A stretch of DNA of 64,000 nucleotides from Deltaproteobacteria bacterium (GTDB lineage Bacteria; Desulfobacterota; Desulfobacteria; Desulfobacterales; UBA2156). A model generated the notes under the pieces. It was not told the DNA's origin and did not search any database. It saw only the letters and a list, made by a program, of their open reading frames with translations. The position numbers were made by a program, and so were the translations under genes. The stretch covers positions 32,048 to 96,047 of the forward strand of contig JAFDGC010000004.1 of NCBI GenBank assembly GCA_019309485.1, written 5' to 3'. Shown here one piece after another: positions 57,145 through 64,000 of this stretch; position 1 is the first letter of the stretch; each line of letters opens with the position of its first letter.

Positions 57145-57220
57145 GAAAACCTCCATGTTCCGCCCCCACCGAAACGGTCTTCCGGCAAATGCCGGGATCG
57201 GGGCCGGGATTAGAATCGGG

Positions 57221-57442
57221 TCAGTCCACCGCCACCACAGACTTGACCTCGGGAACGTCTTCCTTGATCAAACGCTCGATGCCGTTTTTGAGCGTCATCT
57301 GAGACATGGGGCATCCGGCACACGCCCCCTGGAGGCGGACCTTGACCACGCCGTCGACGATCCCCACCAGTTCGACGTTGCCGCCGTCTCTTTCCAGCAT
57401 GGGCCTGATTTTCTCAATAGCTTTTTCCACTTTTTCTTTCAT
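57221..57442 (-). CDS. NifU C-terminal-domain (Nfu-type) iron-sulfur carrier
   Basis: The 73 residues start MKEKVEKAIEKIRPMLERDG and carry the Fe-S-cluster-binding CxxC in LQGACAGCPMSQMTLKNGIE. Stand-alone Nfu proteins transfer [4Fe-4S] clusters to apoproteins. It is upstream of the aminotransferase on the same strand, with a 76-base gap. Confidence 0.92.
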   Translation of the reverse strand: MKEKVEKAIEKIRPMLERDGGNVELVGIVDGVVKVRLQGACAGCPMSQMTLKNGIERLIKEDVPEVKSVVAVD

Positions 57443-57555
57443 GAGATGCTTCCTTCCATTGGGTTGTAAACGTCCAAAAGGGCTTTCGGTCGTTCAGGAG
57501 ACCATATCACAATTGTCAAACCCGTGAAAAGGCTTTTGCGCACGCATCATATTTT

Positions 57556-57753
57556 GATGGCTTCGTAAAAAGGCTTTTGTGAGCGCCATCCAAGCCTTTT
57601 CGGAAAAAGAGAGGCAAAGGGTTGAGCGTTAAAAATCTCAAGCTGTTTGAGGTCCCGCCGAAGGCGGGAACGATTTCTTGAGATTTAGCGAAACCCTTTG
57701 GATCTTTCGAAAAGGGTTGTGGCGCGAACAAAACCGGCCTTTTTACGGTTTCA

Positions 57754-57755
<2 letters not shown>
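57556..57755 (+). mobile_element. Family B palindromic MITE, copy 2 (both ends intact)
   Basis: A 200 bp non-coding element bounded by GATGGCTTCGTAAAAAGGC on the left and GCCTTTTTACGGTTTCATC on the right (imperfect terminal inverted repeats). The interior folds on itself as in copy 1, but the apex is TCCCGCC-gaa-GGCGGGA (57653-57669). Its right end reaches into the tgt stop codon. Confidence 0.8.
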
Positions 57756-59870
<2,115 letters not shown>

Positions 59871-59873
59871 GGG

Positions 59874-60062
59874 TTATCCCCCGGTTCCCAGGTAGACGAA
59901 AAACACCCCCAAGACCATCAGTGTCAATCCCAATTTCCGCAGGCTTTTGTCGTTGAGGGCCTCGATTTTTTTCACCCAGGATTTCATCTTTTCCGGAAAG
60001 GCAAAATACGGCAGGCCCTCCACCACCATCACCATCCCCATTACACTTAAAAAAAAGTCCAT
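59874..60062 (-). CDS. DUF2065 family small membrane protein
   Basis: A 62-residue protein starting MDFFLSVMGMVMVVEGLPYF, with a loop FPEKMKSWVKKIEALNDK and a second helix KLGLTLMVLGVFFVYLG. The two-helix pattern with the central proline-rich loop is that of DUF2065, whose function is not known. The frame stays open far upstream antisense to gatB, but the ATG at 60062 is the sensible start. It ends three bases before queA and likely opens the queA-tgt operon. Confidence 0.85.
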   Translation of the reverse strand: MDFFLSVMGMVMVVEGLPYFAFPEKMKSWVKKIEALNDKSLRKLGLTLMVLGVFFVYLGTGG

Positions 60063-60125
60063 GATTTTCCTTGGTTTTGCAGTTTCATCCCTTGACGCGC
60101 CGCTGTCTTCGCCCCACAAAAGGTC

Positions 60126-60153
60126 TTGACTATACATCATAACAAAAGATACA
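60126..60153 (+). promoter_or_regulatory. Possible sigma70-type promoter of gatB
   Basis: TTGACT (60126-60131) and GATACA (60148-60153) are 16 bases apart, ending 38 bases before the gatB ATG. It overlaps the opposing promoter at 60136-60164. Confidence 0.5.
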
Positions 60154-60164
60154 TCCAAATCCAA
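60136..60164 (-). promoter_or_regulatory. Possible sigma70-type promoter of DUF2065-queA-tgt
   Basis: TTGGAT (60159-60164) and TATGAT (60136-60141) are 17 bases apart on the minus strand. The start point would be near 60129, about 65 bases before the DUF2065 ATG. Because it overlaps the gatB promoter, the two would compete for polymerase. Confidence 0.5.
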
Positions 60165-60191
60165 AACGAATGGAAACTCCGGGAAAACACC

Positions 60192-61622
60192 ATGTCTTTC
60201 GAGGCGGTCATCGGGCTTGAAGTGCATGCCCAGCTGAAAACCCAAACCAAAATTTTTTGCGGGTGCTCCACGGCCTTCGGAAATCCGCCGAACACGAATG
60301 TGTGTCCCGTGTGCCTGGGGATGCCCGGCGTCCTTCCGGTGCTCAACAAAAAAGTGGTCGCCTATGCCGTGAAAACCGCGCTGGCCACCCATTGCACCCT
60401 TTCCTTGATCAGCCGATTCGCCCGGAAGAATTATTTCTATCCGGATCTCCCCAAGGGATATCAAATCTCCCAGTATGAAGAACCCCTGGCACAAAACGGG
60501 TTCGTCGAAATCGACGTGGACGGTCACAGGAAGCGGATCGGCATCACACGGATTCATATGGAGGAAGACGCCGGGAAGCTCACCCATGATCCGGACCGGG
60601 GCCTTTCCCGGGTGGATTTCAATCGGACCGGTGTCCCCCTTATCGAAATCGTGAGCGAACCCGACATCCGCTCTCCGAAAGAAGCCGGGGCCTATCTCAA
60701 GCAGCTTCGGGCCATCCTTTGCTACCTGGACGTCTGCGACGGAAACATGGAAGAAGGCAGCTTCCGCTGCGACGCCAATATTTCCGTCCGGGCCAAAGGG
60801 GCAGAGGTGTTCGGGACGCGCACGGAATTGAAAAATCTCAATTCCTTCAAGCACGTGGAACGCGCCCTGGCCTTGGAAATCGAGCGTCAGGCCGAAATCC
60901 TGGCCGAAGGCGGAAGCGTCCTCCAGGAAACCCGGCTCTACGATCCGGACCAAGACCAGACCCGACCCATGCGGGGCAAGGAGGAAGCCCATGATTACCG
61001 GTATTTCCCGGACCCGGACCTTTTGCCCCTTCATCTCGACGAGGCCTGGGTCACCGAGTTGAAAAAGGATCTCCCGGAGCTTCCCCGGCAGAGAAGGACC
61101 CGGCTCATCCAGGCCTACGGTCTTCCCGACTACGACGCCCGGATCCTGACGGCAGAAAGGGAGCTGGCCGACTATTTCGAGGACTGCGCCAAGGCGTTTC
61201 CCCACCCCAAGACGGTGAGCAACTGGATCATGGGGCCTCTGCTGGGACTCCTCAACGCCCGGGGCGTTGCGATCCAGGAGTCCCCCGTCAGCCGGGAAAA
61301 CCTGGTCGCGTTGTTGGGCCTCATCGAGGAAGGGGTCATCAGCCAGAGAATCGCCAAGACAGTCTTCGAGCAGATGGCCGAAACCGGCCGATCACCGAAG
61401 GAGATCGTGGAAGAACAGGGCCTGGTCCAGGTCAGCGACGTGAAAGCCCTGGAGACGGCCGTAGCCCGGGTCCTGGACCGGTTTCCCGAAGAGGTGAAGG
61501 CGTACCATGCCGGAAAGGTCCAGCTGATGGGATTTTTCGTGGGCCAGGTCATGAAAGAGACCAAAGGGAAGGCCAATCCCGAACGGGTCAATGAGATTTT
61601 AAAAAAACACCTTGACGGATGA
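60192..61622 (+). CDS. gatB: Aspartyl/glutamyl-tRNA amidotransferase subunit B
   Basis: Kinase/tRNA-binding subunit of the GatCAB amidotransferase that converts Glu-tRNA(Gln) and Asp-tRNA(Asn). The 476 residues start [20 protein letters not shown]. Zinc-site cysteines are in CGCSTAF...CPVCLGMPG. The GatB signature [20 protein letters not shown] follows, split at about residue 80, then [12 protein letters not shown], and a C-terminal YqeY-like tail. gatC and gatA are not adjacent. The start at 60192 was chosen over a TTG at 60126, which lies in the promoter. Confidence 0.96.
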   Translation: MSFEAVIGLEVHAQLKTQTKIFCGCSTAFGNPPNTNVCPVCLGMPGVLPVLNKKVVAYAVKTALATHCTLSLISRFARKNYFYPDLPKGYQISQYEEPLAQNGFVEIDVDGHRKRIGITRIHMEEDAGKLTHDPDRGLSRVDFNRTGVPLIEIVSEPDIRSPKEAGAYLKQLRAILCYLDVCDGNMEEGSFRCDANISVRAKGAEVFGTRTELKNLNSFKHVERALALEIERQAEILAEGGSVLQETRLYDPDQDQTRPMRGKEEAHDYRYFPDPDLLPLHLDEAWVTELKKDLPELPRQRRTRLIQAYGLPDYDARILTAERELADYFEDCAKAFPHPKTVSNWIMGPLLGLLNARGVAIQESPVSRENLVALLGLIEEGVISQRIAKTVFEQMAETGRSPKEIVEEQGLVQVSDVKALETAVARVLDRFPEEVKAYHAGKVQLMGFFVGQVMKETKGKANPERVNEILKKHLDG

Positions 61623-61681
61623 TCCATATCCGCACTTTGAATCCTATTCTACAAGAGCCCATTCAAAAGGAGCCTCTCTTC

Positions 61682-63325
61682 ATGAACCGAAAAATACATC
61701 GAATCCTCTTTTTTCTTTTTCCGATACTCTGTTTCCCGGGAAACGCGCCTGCGGCATCTCCGTTGCGGGTGGCCATTCTCCCCTTCCAGGTCAATGCGCC
61801 CCCGGAACTTTCCTATTTGAAGCACGGGATTCCGGATATGCTGGCCTCCCGCCTGACGTGGGAGGACAACGTGGCGGTCCTCCGGGTCCAAGATCCTAAA
61901 ATCGATGAAGAAACAGGCCCCGTCACCGAGAAAACCGCACGGGAAATCGGGGCGTCTCTGCAGGCGGACCGGGTGCTTTTCGGAAGCCTCACCGCACTGG
62001 GAAAGAGTATCAGCATCGACATCAAGCTTATCGATCTTTCGGGAGAAAAACCGGTCCGCACCTTTTTTACACAAAGCCCGTCCCTGGATGAAGTGATCCC
62101 CAGGATCGATCAGTTGGCCGCCGACATCAATGAAACGGCCTTCGGCCGATCCATCCCCAAAAAAACACCCCCCGCACCGGAAGAAACCCGACAACCGGTG
62201 GACGAAACCCGGTTGCATCCGGAAAAATTGATCGAGGGGGGATTCCAGGATTCCGAAGATGAGGGCCGGACGGACATTTTCCTGCCCGCACCCGGAACCT
62301 TGCGTTCGCGGGCCTCGTTTTGGAAGAGCCCCAACTTTGATTTTCTGATCAACGGCATTTGCGCAGGGGACGTCAACGGCGACGGCAAAATCGAGACCGT
62401 GGTGGCCACCCCCACGGAAGTCCGCCTCTTTTTAAAGGAGGGAAAGCGGTTCAGGGAAATCTTTAAAATCGATTTGGGGCATTTCATCAATATCGTGGGC
62501 GTGGATGCGGCGGATATCAACGGCAACGGCATGGCCGAGATCTTTGTCAGCGCCACCAATCTGCAAAAAAATGCGGCCAAATCCGTTGTGTTGGAATTCA
62601 ACGGGACGCAATGGGTTCCCATTCTTAAAGACAGCCCCTGGTTCTACCGGGTGGTGGGGAAGCAGACCGGGAATCCCGAACTGCTCGGTCAGCGAATGAA
62701 AATCGGAGAGCCCTTTTCAGGGGATATCCATGAAATGCGCTGGCAGGGGGACGGCTATGTGGAAGAAAAAACGATTCTGACAGACGGTGTCAATCTGCTG
62801 GGTTTCGCCATGGGGGATGTTCAGAACAACGGAGAGCGGATGTATGTCGCCTATGATCCCCGGGATCACATTCATATATTCGGGTCTTCGGGTAGCGCCG
62901 TGTGGAAAGGAAGCGACAGGCTTGGGGGGAGTACCCTGTATTTCAACTCGGCCAAAGATGAACCCGGGGCTGAAAATATTCACTACCTTCCTATGCGGAT
63001 ATGGGCCCATGACATCAATAAGGACGGAAAAACAGAAGTCATCGCCGCAAAAAACCACGAACTCATCGGGTCCCTCCTCGAACGGTTCCGGGTGTATACC
63101 AAATCCCAGTTTCAAGTTCTTGCCTGGGACGGCATCGGCCTTTCCCTGCTCCGGGAGACCCGGACCCTCTCCGGGTTTGTCCGGGACTTCTTTATTGCCG
63201 ATTTCGACGGCGACGGCAGCGAGGAGTTGGTGGCGGCGGTGGTGATGAAGGAAGGGAGCATCGCCTTCACCACGCCCAAGTGCGCCATCATTGCGTACGC
63301 CCTGGGCGAGATCCAAGACCGTTAA
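61682..63325 (+). CDS. Exported protein with CsgG/TolB-like N-terminus and FG-GAP/VCBS repeats
   Basis: A 547-residue secreted protein. A signal peptide (MNRKIHRILFFLFPILCFPG, cleaved near APAA) is followed by a domain like the nucleotide-free CsgG/TolB N-terminal fold (about 27-160; LRVAILPFQ, SRLTWEDNVAVL, REIGASLQADRVLFGSLTAL). From about residue 220 come FG-GAP-type calcium-binding repeats with DxNGDGK motifs: GDVNGDGKIE, ADINGNGMAE, DINKDGKTE and ADFDGDGSEE. AAGGAG precedes the ATG at 61682; it overlaps gatB only if the earlier ATG (61619) is used. Function unknown, probably envelope or surface. Confidence 0.8.
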   Translation: MNRKIHRILFFLFPILCFPGNAPAASPLRVAILPFQVNAPPELSYLKHGIPDMLASRLTWEDNVAVLRVQDPKIDEETGPVTEKTAREIGASLQADRVLFGSLTALGKSISIDIKLIDLSGEKPVRTFFTQSPSLDEVIPRIDQLAADINETAFGRSIPKKTPPAPEETRQPVDETRLHPEKLIEGGFQDSEDEGRTDIFLPAPGTLRSRASFWKSPNFDFLINGICAGDVNGDGKIETVVATPTEVRLFLKEGKRFREIFKIDLGHFINIVGVDAADINGNGMAEIFVSATNLQKNAAKSVVLEFNGTQWVPILKDSPWFYRVVGKQTGNPELLGQRMKIGEPFSGDIHEMRWQGDGYVEEKTILTDGVNLLGFAMGDVQNNGERMYVAYDPRDHIHIFGSSGSAVWKGSDRLGGSTLYFNSAKDEPGAENIHYLPMRIWAHDINKDGKTEVIAAKNHELIGSLLERFRVYTKSQFQVLAWDGIGLSLLRETRTLSGFVRDFFIADFDGDGSEELVAAVVMKEGSIAFTTPKCAIIAYALGEIQDR

Positions 63326-63340
63326 AAAGAAAAACCCATA

Positions 63341-63372
63341 AAAAACCCGGAGCCTTTCGGCCCCGGGTTTTT
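63341..63372. terminator. Bidirectional Rho-independent terminator
   Basis: AAAAACCCGG (63341-63350) and CCGGGTTTTT (63363-63372) pair perfectly around a loop that can itself pair (GCC/GGC). The arms give a U-run on both strands, so it should stop transcription of both the convergent FG-GAP gene and the outer-membrane protein gene. Confidence 0.9.
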
Positions 63373-63400
63373 AATTGGTAACAATTAAATGACGTGGTGA

Positions 63401-64000
63401 TTAGAAATCCACGCGCCATTGGGCGCCGAAGTAGGTGTTATCCCCCTCATCCGCGCCGGCGGCATCTTCCATGTAGTCAACGAAACCGACTTCCGGAATG
63501 ATCTTGACGCCCTTGGCCGGTTTCAGGACCGCCTGCACATAGAAGGCGGCGGTTTCATCTTCCTGGGCGAAGGTGTCGTTGTCATTGGAAACCTGGCCGT
63601 AGCCGCCCTCAAAAGACAGCATGTCGCTGACCTTGAAGCCCACCACGCCGAGGAAACCAAGGCTGTCGGTATCTTCCACGGTGCTGCCGTTCAGTACCGC
63701 GTCGTCTGCCCCGCTGTTCCACAGGCCGTAGTTGCCCGCGTTCTGGCCCATCCAGACATTGGCATTGACATAGGCGGGTCCGAAGTTAAACTGGCCGAAC
63801 GCACCCACGACATAAGAGGTCACATCATAATCTCCGGCAGAAGAGGCTTCCACGTCATAGGCGTTGTAGCCGCCCACCGCACCGAGCTTGAACTTGTCGG
63901 CGGAAAAGACATAGCTGGCCTCGATCTTCGGAATGGTGTAATCCACGTCGCCGTCAGCGCCCAGGGCGCTTCCCACCGGCTGGACCAACGCCACTTTGAA
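63401..64000 (-). CDS. Outer-membrane barrel/porin-like protein, C-terminal part (runs off the window)
   Basis: About 200 residues of a larger protein. Amphipathic strands rich in glycine and aromatic residues (KLGAVGGYNAYDV, SYVVGAFGQFNFGPAYVNAN, LSFEGGYGQVSNDND) end in the C-terminal phenylalanine (AQWRVDF) expected for barrel insertion. Acidic loops (EEDAAGADEGDN type) may bind calcium. The 5' end lies beyond 64000; the GTG at 63994 is internal and not the true start. Ends just before the bidirectional terminator. Confidence 0.82.
   Translation of the reverse strand, partial: FKVALVQPVGSALGADGDVDYTIPKIEASYVFSADKFKLGAVGGYNAYDVEASSAGDYDVTSYVVGAFGQFNFGPAYVNANVWMGQNAGNYGLWNSGADDAVLNGSTVEDTDSLGFLGVVGFKVSDMLSFEGGYGQVSNDNDTFAQEDETAAFYVQAVLKPAKGVKIIPEVGFVDYMEDAAGADEGDNTYFGAQWRVDF

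Noticed and set aside
59874..61205. A 443-codon open frame antisense to gatB
   Set aside because: Only its last 62 codons (DUF2065, 59874-60062) look like protein. The rest mirrors gatB codon structure, as expected in GC-rich DNA.

Overview
The window reads as chromosomal DNA of a sulfate-reducing member of the Desulfobacterota (Desulfobacterales-like). It carries a complete dsrMKJOP sulfite-reduction membrane complex and a full methylmalonyl-CoA pathway of the kind used for propionate oxidation. It also has a single-cytochrome succinate dehydrogenase/fumarate reductase, a tungsten/molybdenum aldehyde:ferredoxin oxidoreductase, lpxC (so a Gram-negative outer membrane) and several sigma54-type regulators. 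The genus assignment is an inference from gene content only. No tRNA, rRNA, CRISPR array, prophage or intact insertion sequence was seen.

Layout. 1-6539 (minus strand): lpxC, a DUF4390 protein, ntrY, ntrX, rsmD and the start of coaD. 6915-11141 (plus): comM, an aldehyde:ferredoxin oxidoreductase and a zinc-ribbon/HEAT-like protein. 11257-18120 (minus): the ribosome/proline/NAD operon rplU-rpmA-obgE-proB-proA-nadD-rsfS-gpmI, with a near-consensus promoter back to back with that of a MOSC-fdhD pair (plus). 19647-25379 (minus): an RsbRD-N-like gene followed by dsrMKJOP behind a sigma70 promoter. 25506-29447 (minus): a hybrid histidine kinase and a sigma54-dependent response regulator, with a consensus sigma54 promoter and an upstream palindrome between them. 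30169-34350 (plus): an LpxL-like acyltransferase, a GAF histidine kinase and an enolase-superfamily epimerase. 34526-40221 (minus): two small unknowns, a SpeD-SpeE fusion, hypB, hypA, sucD and sucC. 40290-50454 (minus): the transcarboxylase subunits, methylmalonyl-CoA mutase, an ABM-like protein and sdhB-sdhA-sdhC. 50718-54493 (plus): a pqiA (split in two)-pqiB-pqiC lipid-transport operon. 54519-60062 (minus): an outer-membrane protein, methylmalonyl-CoA epimerase, an aminotransferase, a NifU-like protein, tgt, queA and a DUF2065 protein. 60192-63325 (plus): gatB and a secreted CsgG/FG-GAP-like protein. 63401-64000 (minus): the C-terminal part of an outer-membrane protein.

How the genes fit together. 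Propionyl-CoA would be carboxylated by the biotin transcarboxylase (40290-44240), epimerised (mce, 55545-55946), rearranged by the B12 mutase (44566-46701), converted to succinate by SucCD with energy conservation, and oxidised by SdhABC. The electrons would reach sulfite reduction through the DsrMKJOP membrane complex.

The most unusual content is between the genes. There are at least seven copies of a roughly 50-110 bp hairpin-rich intergenic repeat (family A). There are two copies of a roughly 180-200 bp long-palindrome MITE (family B) whose apical hairpins differ in sequence but are each perfectly self-complementary. Two further small repeat families are present. Other points worth attention are the sigma54 promoter with its UAS-like palindrome, a queA whose conserved C-terminal end is missing at the tgt junction, and an NtrX whose GAFTGA loop reads GAFDGA.
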